Shown piece after piece: positions 45,380 through 52,453 of a DNA stretch of 52,559 bases. Under the pieces are notes generated by a model, which worked only from the letters and a program-made list of their open reading frames with translations, did no database searches and was not told where the DNA came from. The translations under genes were made by a program, and so were the position numbers. The stretch comes from JBEKIK01 sp050013075 (GTDB lineage Bacteria > Planctomycetota > Planctomycetia > Pirellulales > Thermoguttaceae). The stretch is taken from assembly GCA_050013075.1 (NCBI GenBank), contig JBEKFZ010000021.1, forward strand, positions 1 through 52,559. The letters run 5' to 3'. The first letter of the stretch is position 1; each line of letters begins with the position of its first letter.

Positions 45380-46240
45380 TTAACCGGCATTTTGATCTTT
45401 GGAATTATCTATTTTCTTGTCGAAATGCGCAAATACAGTGCCCACGGTAATGGCGTTGCAATTCGTGCACTCCAGGCAGCGGACGCAGCGCAAGCCGTCC
45501 ACGCGCCATTCGGGACGCACGCGGTCGCGGCACAGACTTCGGCAGCGGTCGCAGTCCTTACACCGATCCTTATGAAAACGCAGGAAAAACAGAGAAATCG
45601 GGTCGAACAGGCTGTAAATCGCCCCCAATGGACAAACGAGCGTGCACCAAGGCCGCCAGGTAAAGAACACGGCCAGCAAAAACAGGCCCAGGATAACCAT
45701 TTTTATTGCCGTCGGCCAAACAATCGCCTTGCCCGCGATTGCCGCCTGCGCCATGCTGGGCACGGCCCCTTCCAAGGCCCCGGCCGGACAAAGACGGCAG
45801 AAAAACAACGAATGCCCTTCCCCCAAAAAAAATGGAATTGCAAACACAAACACTATCAGCGAAACGTAACGGAAGCATCCCGTCCAAGCGGGCAGCGTAA
45901 ACTTGGGCGTGGGAATTCGCGCCATCAAATCCTGCAAAAGTCCGAATGGGCAGGCCCAACCGCACACGAAACTCCCAAACGCGGCCCCTAAAAAAATCAA
46001 CGTCCCCAGGGCGGCGAACGGTATCAGGTGAATGGCGCTGAAATTGGCCAGCACTCCGATCGGGCAGGCAAATGTGGCCAAGGGACACGAATAACAGTGA
46101 AACACCGGCGAACAAACGGTGTGCATGCGGATCATAAACGGATCCAGCCAGGCAAATAGAAATCCGGCTTGGATCCACCATCGCCAGCGTGCAAGCCTCG
46201 ATGCCACCGAAGGTGAGTTGTTCTTGGCCATGGACGCCAT
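45380..46240 (-). CDS. NapH/NosR-like polytopic membrane protein with [4Fe-4S] clusters
   Basis: A 286-residue membrane protein with about 5 transmembrane helices and repeated CxxxCP motifs on the loops (CGWACPFGLLQD, CRLCPAGALEG, CTLVCPLGAIYS). Its C-terminal ferredoxin-like cysteine set is CKDCDRCRSLC ... CVRCLECTNC. Such proteins pass electrons from the quinone pool or NAD(P)H side to exported oxidoreductases. It lies downstream of a small membrane-anchored protein gene (18 nt gap) and upstream of the selenoprotein-like genes. A link to reduction of their Sec site is possible but only positional. Confidence 0.85.
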   Translation of the reverse strand: MASMAKNNSPSVASRLARWRWWIQAGFLFAWLDPFMIRMHTVCSPVFHCYSCPLATFACPIGVLANFSAIHLIPFAALGTLIFLGAAFGSFVCGWACPFGLLQDLMARIPTPKFTLPAWTGCFRYVSLIVFVFAIPFFLGEGHSLFFCRLCPAGALEGAVPSMAQAAIAGKAIVWPTAIKMVILGLFLLAVFFTWRPWCTLVCPLGAIYSLFDPISLFFLRFHKDRCKDCDRCRSLCRDRVRPEWRVDGLRCVRCLECTNCNAITVGTVFAHFDKKIDNSKDQNAG

Positions 46241-46258
46241 GACCTCCTTTCAATGCAC

Positions 46259-46624
46259 TCACGTAGGGCACAGCGAAGGCGCCTTGCCGCTGTAGGTCCG
46301 CTTCAATTCATGGGATTTATTCAAGACGACTCCGCCCACAGTCACATCGCGCACCAGGTCTGGCTCAGATATGTTAATTGCCACTTCTTCCGTTTTTTGC
46401 ACTGTCTGTTTGCGAATTTGCGGCGGTCCGCCGAACTGTTGATCGCCGGGAAAAGGCGGCGGGATCTGCGGCGATATATCCGGAATCTCGATCGTCACTT
46501 CCGTTTTCTGTTCCGTCAAAACCGGCACGAAATGGAACCGCGATCCGTAATTGAGCGAGGCCAAACCGACGATTATCAGCAATCCCGGCAAAATACCTCG
46601 CCTGACTAAAGTCCACATGAACAA
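46259..46624 (-). CDS. Small membrane-anchored protein of unknown function
   Basis: A 121-residue protein with one N-terminal transmembrane helix (about residues 8-27), a short exported beta-rich segment (KTEVTIEIPDISPQ), a Pro/Gly-rich stretch and a conserved-looking end (VGGVVLNKSHELKRTYSGKAP). It is followed after 18 nt by the FeS membrane protein gene, with a good AAAGGAGGT ribosome site between them, so the pair is an operon. The tRNA-Sec gene ends 29 nt upstream. I do not recognise a family. It may be a partner subunit of the FeS protein. Confidence 0.7.
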   Translation of the reverse strand: MFMWTLVRRGILPGLLIIVGLASLNYGSRFHFVPVLTEQKTEVTIEIPDISPQIPPPFPGDQQFGGPPQIRKQTVQKTEEVAINISEPDLVRDVTVGGVVLNKSHELKRTYSGKAPSLCPT

Positions 46625-46653
46625 TCAAGCTCCGTATGGATGGTTTAAAAAAT

Positions 46654-46749
46654 GGCGGAGGCGAATGGGAATCGAACCCACCCGGGACCCTTGCGAACCC
46701 CACACTGGTTTTGAAGACCAGGGACGTCACCAGACGCCAATCACCTCCG
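46654..46749 (-). tRNA. selC: tRNA-Sec (anticodon UCA)
   Basis: A 96-nt gene including an encoded GCCA end. It has an 8-bp acceptor stem (GGAGGUGA pairing with UUCGCCUCC), a 6-bp D stem (GGCGUC/GACGUC), an anticodon loop CUUCAAA with UCA, a long variable arm and a T arm with GGUUCGAUUCC. An 8-bp acceptor plus 6-bp D stem plus long variable arm is specific to bacterial selenocysteine tRNA. It inserts selenocysteine at UGA with SelB. It lies between selD and the selenoprotein-like genes on the same strand. Confidence 0.96.
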
Positions 46750-46863
46750 CAAATTAAGTGGGCAGTGGGCAGGGTTCAGGACTCCAACATACAATTGTTT
46801 GTATACTTTATACACTAATTATCGGAGGTTAGGAGCCATTCACAATAAACCTTGTATTTAAAT

Positions 46864-46926
46864 CCTGAACCCTGAACCCTTTCATACACTGGAATCCTGA
46901 ACCCTGAACCCTGAACCCTGAACCCT
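46864..46926. repeat. CCTGAAC heptamer tandem repeats
   Basis: Two short arrays of the heptamer CCTGAAC/C (46864-46880 and 46894-46926). The repeat runs into the 3' end of the selD fusion, where it encodes (R)VQGSGF-type residues, and probably replaced the original end of the gene. Confidence 0.85.
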
Positions 46927-48525
46927 TTTGTAAAACGCCATCGTGGGCGATCCGCCGAAGGCAATGCCCAGCCAGGCCGCCTCGTCGATTTCCGCCTGCG
47001 AAAAACCCATTTCTCTGGCCTTCTTTACGTTGCTTTTCACGCACGGTTCGCATTTGGCCAATACCGACAGGGCAATGGCGATGGCCTGCTTGGTTTTCTC
47101 GTCCAATGCGCCGGGCGAACAGGCAGCCTGGAGGAACTCCTGGAATTTCCGCTGCGTTGCATCCGCGCCGCCGGTTTCGCCCGCGGCAATCCGCTCCGAT
47201 CCGTGACTGCCTTCGCAACAACTCATATTTATCGAATCCTGTTTAATAGGCTGTTTTCCGATTGATGCTTCTCGGGCAGTCGTTGCGCCAGACGCCCGTA
47301 TCAACGGCCGGGCGGATGGAAGCTTCCGCCGCCCATCGCAACGGAGAAACACCCGTCCTGATCCCGAATCCAAAACTTTGCCGATTATCACTGCATCTGA
47401 AACTCCGGCTGAGTGCAGTCTTTCCAGCAGATTGTTTGCGGCGTCTTGTCCGACCGCGATCAGCAGCCCGCCGGAAGTCTGCGGGTCGAAGCAAAGATCC
47501 GCCATCGCGGGCAGCACATTCTCATCCGTGGTCAGACATTGGCCGGAGGAATCCCGGTTCCGTTCCACCGCGCCGGAGGCGATTCCGTCGGCCAGGCATT
47601 GCAACACGCCGGGCAGCAAAGGAAGATCGTCCCAGATGATTTCCACGTCGACCTTGCTCGCGGCGGCCATCGCCGCCAGATGACCCATCAGCCCGAAACC
47701 AGTTACGTCGGTGCAGGCGTGCGCGCCAAGCTCGATCATCAGTTTCGATGCGACGTTGTTAAGCGCGGCCATGGAACGAGCGGCCGCTTCCGGCCCGCCC
47801 GCCGGCGCACGGCCGATCTGTGCCGCAAAGGCCATGATTCCGGTGCCCAGCGGTTTGGTTAGGATAAGCCGATCTCCCGGCCTGGCCCCGGCATTGGTTA
47901 CGATCTTGTCTGGATGAACGATTCCCGTTACCGCGAATCCGGCCTTGACCTCTTTGTCGTTGATGCTGTGCCCGCCGACCACGGCCACGCCGGCCTCGGA
48001 CATCTTGTCCACTCCGCCGCGTAGAATCCGGCTCATGGCGTCGTCCGGCATGGTGCGGATGGGAAAACCCACGATCGAAAGCGCCGTGATCGGCCGGCCG
48101 CCCATGGCATATACGTCGCTCAGCGAATTCGCCGCCGCGATCTGCCCGAACGTGTACGGATCGTCCACCGAAGGGGTGAATACATCGACGGTTTGCACCA
48201 GGGCCAGGTCGTCGTCGAGCTGATACACGCCCGCGTCGTCGCCGGCCGGGGCGCCCACAAGCACTCGCGGATCGTCGAGAAAGGGAAGCCCTTTAAGCAC
48301 CCGCTTAAGCGTTGCCTCGTCGATCTTGGAAGCGCAGCCGGCGCTCTCGACCAGTTCCATCAACCTCACCGGAGAGATCTGGCCGTCCACCCGTTCGCCG
48401 GCGCACGGACAAATATCTTTTTCCCGAAGGATGTCGCAAGGGCAGGCCTTTTTGTAATCGCAAATGCAATGTCCCAACCGCATCGAGCGTGCCATTACCC
48501 GCTTGCGCTTTTCCATGTCCTTCAT
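46882..48525 (-). CDS. selD: Selenophosphate synthetase SelD fused to a C-terminal AhpD-like domain
   Basis: A 547-residue protein. The N-terminal Cys-rich extension (about residues 17-43, GHCICDYKKACPCD...CPCAGE) precedes a complete SelD domain (about 50-400). Catalytic Cys64 and Lys67 in AGCASKI and the glycine/Asp ATP-binding segments (GAPAGDDAGVY, TVDVFTP, 'VVGGHSIND') are present. The active residue is Cys, not Sec. An AhpD/carboxymuconolactone-decarboxylase-like domain follows from about residue 435, with the redox pair CEPC. It makes selenophosphate for tRNA-Sec charging. The fused domain begins near an internal ATG with an AGGA site, so it may also be made separately. The last residues come from heptamer repeats. 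Start 48525 is tentative; in-frame Met codons at residues 4, 11 and 15 are alternatives. Confidence 0.93.
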   Translation of the reverse strand: MKDMEKRKRVMARSMRLGHCICDYKKACPCDILREKDICPCAGERVDGQISPVRLMELVESAGCASKIDEATLKRVLKGLPFLDDPRVLVGAPAGDDAGVYQLDDDLALVQTVDVFTPSVDDPYTFGQIAAANSLSDVYAMGGRPITALSIVGFPIRTMPDDAMSRILRGGVDKMSEAGVAVVGGHSINDKEVKAGFAVTGIVHPDKIVTNAGARPGDRLILTKPLGTGIMAFAAQIGRAPAGGPEAAARSMAALNNVASKLMIELGAHACTDVTGFGLMGHLAAMAAASKVDVEIIWDDLPLLPGVLQCLADGIASGAVERNRDSSGQCLTTDENVLPAMADLCFDPQTSGGLLIAVGQDAANNLLERLHSAGVSDAVIIGKVLDSGSGRVFLRCDGRRKLPSARPLIRASGATTAREASIGKQPIKQDSINMSCCEGSHGSERIAAGETGGADATQRKFQEFLQAACSPGALDEKTKQAIAIALSVLAKCEPCVKSNVKKAREMGFSQAEIDEAAWLGIAFGGSPTMAFYKRVQGSGFRVQDSSV

Positions 48526-48564
48526 TGCGACACCATGATGATGTACTAAGTCAGCGATAAATTA

Positions 48565-48698
48565 AGAACCCATCCTAAAAGTCATCCTGAGCGAAGCGAA
48601 GGATCTCGCTGGATTTAATATTGCCAGTATTTCCTATCTTTTTCCACTCAGATTCTTCGCTTCGCTCAGAATGACGTATCTGTTTTGGGATAGGCTCT
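48565..48698. repeat. MITE-like element with AGAGCCTATCCCAAAA terminal inverted repeats (copy 2)
   Basis: Same family as 45229-45364: inner arms GTCATCCTGAGCGAAGCGAA / TTCGCTTCGCTCAGAATGAC and ends AGAACCCATCCTAAAA / TTTTGGGATAGGCTCT. The two copies flank the tRNA-Sec/selD block, at 45.2 and 48.6 kb. Confidence 0.88.
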
Positions 48699-48751
48699 AA
48701 AAGTAACCTTAATTTTATCATTTGCATGATAATGATGCAAGCCAGCGGAAT

Positions 48752-49549
48752 TCACATGGCCGGCGTACTAAAGCCGTTGGACTGGCGCCAGGCAAGAATC
48801 GCCGCACCCAGCGCACAGGTCAATTGGGGTTGCGGGGCGACTATAATCTTCTTTCCCAAGATCGCGCTTAAAGCGGTGTCCATGCCCGGGACCATTGCCA
48901 CTCCGCCGGTCAACGCAATGGGCTGCGCCAGGTCCCTGCCCGACATCGCCGCCACGCGCGTGGCAATCGACGTTAATACGCCCGCCACAATATCCGCTGG
49001 CGTTGTTCCTGAGGCCAGCAGTCCGATGATTTCGGTTTCGGCGAACACCACGCACATGCTGCTGATGATCGCCGGGTTGCGGCTTTGGCCGGCCAATTGA
49101 CCGAGACGGTCCAATTTAACGCCCAATTGCGCAGAGAGCATTTCCAGGAAACGACCGGTCCCGGCAGCGCATCGGTCGTTCATCACAAAATCGCCGACCG
49201 TGCCGTCCTTGTTAAGCCGCATGAGCTTGCTGTCTTGCCCGCCGATGTCGATGACGGTCCGCACCTCTGGCATGCGATGGCGAACTCCCCACGCCTGGCA
49301 AGTAATTTCAGTAATCGTTTTATCGGCGAAACTGATTAGTTTGCGTCCGTAGCCCGTGCCCACCACCGTGCCAACCTGGTCCCGGCCGATGCCGTTGGCG
49401 CGCAACAATCGCTTAAATAGATTTCCAGCCAACTCATCCTGATCGATGCCTTGATCCACAACGCCGCCGGCCACCACGTCGAGACTGCCGGAGTCCAGCA
49501 GCACGACTTTGGTTGTTCTCGATCCGGCGTCAACTCCCGCACAAATCAT
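48752..49549 (-). CDS. HgdC/BadFG-type acyl-CoA dehydratase activase (ASKHA ATPase)
   Basis: A 265-residue ATPase that transfers an electron to a 2-hydroxyacyl-CoA dehydratase or double-cubane-cluster partner. Sugar-kinase/Hsp70-fold motifs are present: GVDAGSRTTK, VIDIGGQDSK and the C-terminal 'LTGGVAMVPGMDTALS'. The two cluster-binding cysteines that sit at the dimer interface are present in NDRCAAGTG and SSMCVVFAETE. The length is normal for HgdC. The partner protein gene (49605-52232) is immediately upstream on the same strand. Confidence 0.94.
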   Translation of the reverse strand: MICAGVDAGSRTTKVVLLDSGSLDVVAGGVVDQGIDQDELAGNLFKRLLRANGIGRDQVGTVVGTGYGRKLISFADKTITEITCQAWGVRHRMPEVRTVIDIGGQDSKLMRLNKDGTVGDFVMNDRCAAGTGRFLEMLSAQLGVKLDRLGQLAGQSRNPAIISSMCVVFAETEIIGLLASGTTPADIVAGVLTSIATRVAAMSGRDLAQPIALTGGVAMVPGMDTALSAILGKKIIVAPQPQLTCALGAAILAWRQSNGFSTPAM

Positions 49550-49559
49550 AAAAAATATC

Positions 49560-49594
49560 CCCTCTCCCTTTGGGAGAGGGTCAGGGTGAGGGCT
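49560..49594. repeat. CCCTCTCCC palindromic repeat (LPKGEG family), intergenic copy
   Basis: CCCTCTCCCTTTGGGAGAGGG followed by TCAGGGTGAGGG, in the 55-nt gap between the activase and the double HgdB-type gene. Same family as 28831-28921 and the intragenic copies at 51034-51190. Confidence 0.85.
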
Positions 49595-49604
49595 TAAATA
49601 TACT

Positions 49605-52232
49605 TCATGGAAAATTACTCATATTGCGACGGCGTTCCCTTACGGTTTCGACTAATGCTTCCAAGCGCGTGCGCAGGGCCGGCTCGATCGCGTCGGTGAT
49701 CGGCGGCACTTCGATTTCCAGGATGGGGACGTCGATCCGCGATTGTATAACGTCGCCGATCACCGTCGCTTCCATGGCGCAGTGGCTTGCACCCGGAATG
49801 CGTGAAATCACCAACGCTTCCGCGCCAAAGCGGCCGATATCGGCACAAATCCTTTCCGCCCTATCCGCCGGCGAGCCGACCATGGGGTCGGCCAGGGCCG
49901 TCCGAGCCAGCGCCTCCAATGGCGGCAAATCCACGGGGATGGCGTCCAAGGCGTGAGGGAACATGTAGTCCGTGCCGCACACCCGCCCTCCGGCGTCTTC
50001 CAGCAGGTTCATCACCCGCAGATCGGCCACCGGATTCACCCAGAAAACTCTCGCTGCGTCGGCCGCAAGCACGCCGGCCTTGGCTTGCACTCGGCGCTCG
50101 ACTTCCTCCAACAGTTCCACGAGCACGCGGACCGTTTCATTATGATCCGAACAGAAATGAATCGCAAGCATCTCGGCAATCAGCATTTCGAGCGCCGGCA
50201 ACGGGCAGGGATCTGCGCAAAAAACGCGCTGCCTGAGCGATGTCAGCAAAGACCGGACCCGATTTGCCCGATCGATACCCTCCGAAAGCAGTTCATCGGT
50301 CAACTTTTCACCGGAATACACCTCCAACGCCTCGCGGACCCGCTGTAGTTCCATTTTCACGAAATCGACCTGATCGGCCGGGGCCCGGAATCCGCTGGGA
50401 AGCTCGACGGACGGTTCAAAAAGCTCCGGCCGGCGGCGATGCGGTATTTCCCACCACAGGATCGGGAATCCAAGCGACTGCAAACGCTGGGCAATGGCCG
50501 AAAAGTCGTCGCAGGTAGCCCCCACGCTGCACGTAATCAGGCCGGGCAGGGGGAAGTGTTTTTGACTTACAAAAGCGCCCAGCATGGCCCGCACCGGGCA
50601 AAACGAATCATCGATCCCCAGCGAATCGGCAATCTCCAAAAGCCCGGTGCCGCATTCCATCACGCAGGGAAGCCACCATGCCCCGTCCGGATAAAATGCC
50701 ACGAGATTGCTTAACGAATACGCCATTACCGGCACTGTGCCCAGATCTTTCATTGTCCCCACGAGTTTTTTGCCTTGCGAGACGCATCGGTGCAGGCGGT
50801 CTTCTTCGGACAGCAAAAAATTCCACAACCTGAGCGCGGCCGCCGAGTTGTCCATTTGTAGTTTCAGCAACCGTAAATCGCCGTCGTCCACGTGACGGCC
50901 GAGTGGACCGCCGTAATCAGGCTCGCACAATCCTCCCGCGAGGAGTTCGGCGTACCGCCGGTCCCACTGGGCAAGCGTAATCCGTCCGGGCGAGTCGATA
51001 ACCTTAGAGTTTGCCCCGAAATTATCAATAGATGTCCCCTCTCCCTTTGGGAGAGGATTCGTACAACTCCCCTCTCCCTTTGGGAGAGGGTTAGGGTGAG
51101 GGTTGTTTGCGGATGAAATTATTCGATGTAGTGAAATTATGTCATTCCGGCCCTCACCCCCGCCCCCTCTCCCAATGGGAGAGGGGAGAGTTCCGGAACA
51201 GGCTCTTAGCATCTCCAGAAATGCTTCGATTCGGCCCTGGATGCGATTCGATGCGCCGGCGTCGTCCGATCCGGCATCGATTTCCAGCACCGGCAGCGGA
51301 CTCCAGTTTTTCACGCGATGTAGTTCGGCGTGCCAGAGGTCGCACCAAACGTACCGGCGGAAGATGATCCCGCGGACTTTTCGGGCGGCCAACTCGCGGC
51401 CCAGCCACTCATAAAGCCCGCTGTCGGGCCGGCGAAAGGCGTCCGGAATGTGATCGAAATAGGCTTCGCACAATTCCTGCAAGGGGGCGGATGCGACTTT
51501 TGCCGGATCGAACCGCCGGGGCAGTGTTCGCTCGCCGCCTTCCGTGGCATCGAGCGCCACGCGCCCGCCGGCTCGCTCGATCAAGTCAAAGAATGTGTAA
51601 TCCGGCTCCAATAGCGGTCCACCGAGAACGGCCAACGAAATTCCTTTCGGAGTGGATTGTCCCAATTTTCCGGGCACCATGCTTGCATGGTCGACGAAAA
51701 TGTGACCGTCGCCTTCCGCAACTCTTTCCGACACCGCACAACCGCGAACTTCAGCCGCCGCTTCGGCGAACTCTCGGGCCGAAAGCCTGCAGCGGGCCGC
51801 AAGCAACAAACCACGCGCACGGTCATAAGCAAGCATCGCCTCGGCCAAATCAGCGTCCTCCGGCGGTTTTCCGCCCAACTCAACCAAGAATCGGCCCAGC
51901 CGTTTAAGTTCGTCAAGGTATAGTTTCCGTGCCTGGGCAGTTTGCCAGGTGGAAGGCACGTTCAGTAAAAAGACCGGGCAATTGCCGCGGCTTTCAATCA
52001 CCGCGGCCGCATAGCGCATCTGATCGCAAACGGTCGTCAGCACCAAGGCGCCGGAGGCGATGCCCGATAGCGCCGCGTCGATAAGCGCCCCGGCAAAGGG
52101 GCAAATTCCACGTGTAACCGCGATTGCCGGCCCGCCCGACCCCGTCCCCAGTCGCAGCCAATGCGGGCGCAGACCATGGGCCGTAATCCATTCGGCTGGA
52201 ACAAAAGGGCTGCTATACGTGATCGTTTTCAT
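49605..52232 (-). CDS. Fused double 2-hydroxyglutaryl-CoA dehydratase D-component (HgdB)-like protein
   Basis: An 875-residue protein made of two HgdB/BcrC-like modules in one chain. The N-terminal half (about residues 1-345) has TRGICPFAG and 'LTTVCDQMRYA'. The second half (about 420-860) has 'VMECGTGLLEIADSLGIDDSFCPVRAML' type motifs and 'ITCSVGATCDDFSAI' with cysteines for an FeS cluster. It also has the C-terminal 'ISRIPGASHCAMEATVIGDV'. Single modules are about 380-420 residues, so it corresponds to a natural A/B dimer fused. The linker (about 350-400) is encoded by the dispersed palindromic repeat. With the adjacent activase it likely performs an ATP-driven difficult two-electron reduction or dehydration. 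The substrate is unknown. Confidence 0.87.
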   Translation of the reverse strand: MKTITYSSPFVPAEWITAHGLRPHWLRLGTGSGGPAIAVTRGICPFAGALIDAALSGIASGALVLTTVCDQMRYAAAVIESRGNCPVFLLNVPSTWQTAQARKLYLDELKRLGRFLVELGGKPPEDADLAEAMLAYDRARGLLLAARCRLSAREFAEAAAEVRGCAVSERVAEGDGHIFVDHASMVPGKLGQSTPKGISLAVLGGPLLEPDYTFFDLIERAGGRVALDATEGGERTLPRRFDPAKVASAPLQELCEAYFDHIPDAFRRPDSGLYEWLGRELAARKVRGIIFRRYVWCDLWHAELHRVKNWSPLPVLEIDAGSDDAGASNRIQGRIEAFLEMLRACSGTLPSPIGRGGGGEGRNDIISLHRIISSANNPHPNPLPKGEGSCTNPLPKGEGTSIDNFGANSKVIDSPGRITLAQWDRRYAELLAGGLCEPDYGGPLGRHVDDGDLRLLKLQMDNSAAALRLWNFLLSEEDRLHRCVSQGKKLVGTMKDLGTVPVMAYSLSNLVAFYPDGAWWLPCVMECGTGLLEIADSLGIDDSFCPVRAMLGAFVSQKHFPLPGLITCSVGATCDDFSAIAQRLQSLGFPILWWEIPHRRRPELFEPSVELPSGFRAPADQVDFVKMELQRVREALEVYSGEKLTDELLSEGIDRANRVRSLLTSLRQRVFCADPCPLPALEMLIAEMLAIHFCSDHNETVRVLVELLEEVERRVQAKAGVLAADAARVFWVNPVADLRVMNLLEDAGGRVCGTDYMFPHALDAIPVDLPPLEALARTALADPMVGSPADRAERICADIGRFGAEALVISRIPGASHCAMEATVIGDVIQSRIDVPILEIEVPPITDAIEPALRTRLEALVETVRERRRNMSNFP
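51034..51190. repeat. CCCTCTCCC palindromic repeats inside the HgdB fusion gene
   Basis: Three arms of the CCCTCTCCCTTTGGGAGAGG palindrome occur at about 51034-51055, 51068-51105 and 51150-51190, all translated in frame. They encode NPLPKGEG-type peptide and a Gly-rich stretch between the two dehydratase-like modules. Confidence 0.88.
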
Positions 52233-52250
52233 GCATCCTCATAAAGCCGC

Positions 52251-52295
52251 GACGGGCACCAACGGGCACCATGCGCAGCATGGTCGGTTGGTCGG
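52251..52295. repeat. Dispersed hairpin repeat, family gggcaccatgc (copy 2)
   Basis: CCATGCGCAGCATGG core followed by TCGGTTGGTCGG; the same repeat lies at 4631-4672. It is just upstream of the double HgdB-type gene start on the - strand. Confidence 0.8.
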
Positions 52296-52319
52296 TCGTG
52301 CTTTGGCTGCGACATAATT

Positions 52320-52436
52320 TATTGTGTCTCAGATAATGAATGTCGCGTTTTCGCTTCAGAGCCGGGCCGTGTCGGGTGCGGAATTACCGGGGCGACACGC
52401 CCCGGCTCTGACTTTTTATGCGACATTCTTTTTCTA
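52320..52436. repeat. MITE-like palindromic repeat, CAGAGCCGGG core (copy 2, interrupted)
   Basis: An inverted copy of the 10439-10561 element. The match ends abruptly after CATTCTTTTTCT, where copy 1 continues with its GACACTCAA end. Here AAGAACGTGTTTGGAAAG, the likely end of an insertion sequence, begins instead. Confidence 0.8.
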
Positions 52437-52453
52437 AGAACGTGTTTGGAAAG

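Noticed and set aside
46259..46261. UGA ending the small membrane protein as a Sec codon.
   Set aside because: A second UGA follows two codons later, and the ribosome-binding site of the next gene lies there.
46551..46757. A short + strand ORF over the tRNA-Sec region.
   Set aside because: It is the antisense of the tRNA gene and of the small membrane protein gene.
48752..48754. UGA at the end of the activase gene as another selenocysteine codon.
   Set aside because: The protein is full length for HgdC there, no hairpin of the conserved type follows, and the readthrough runs into a MITE.
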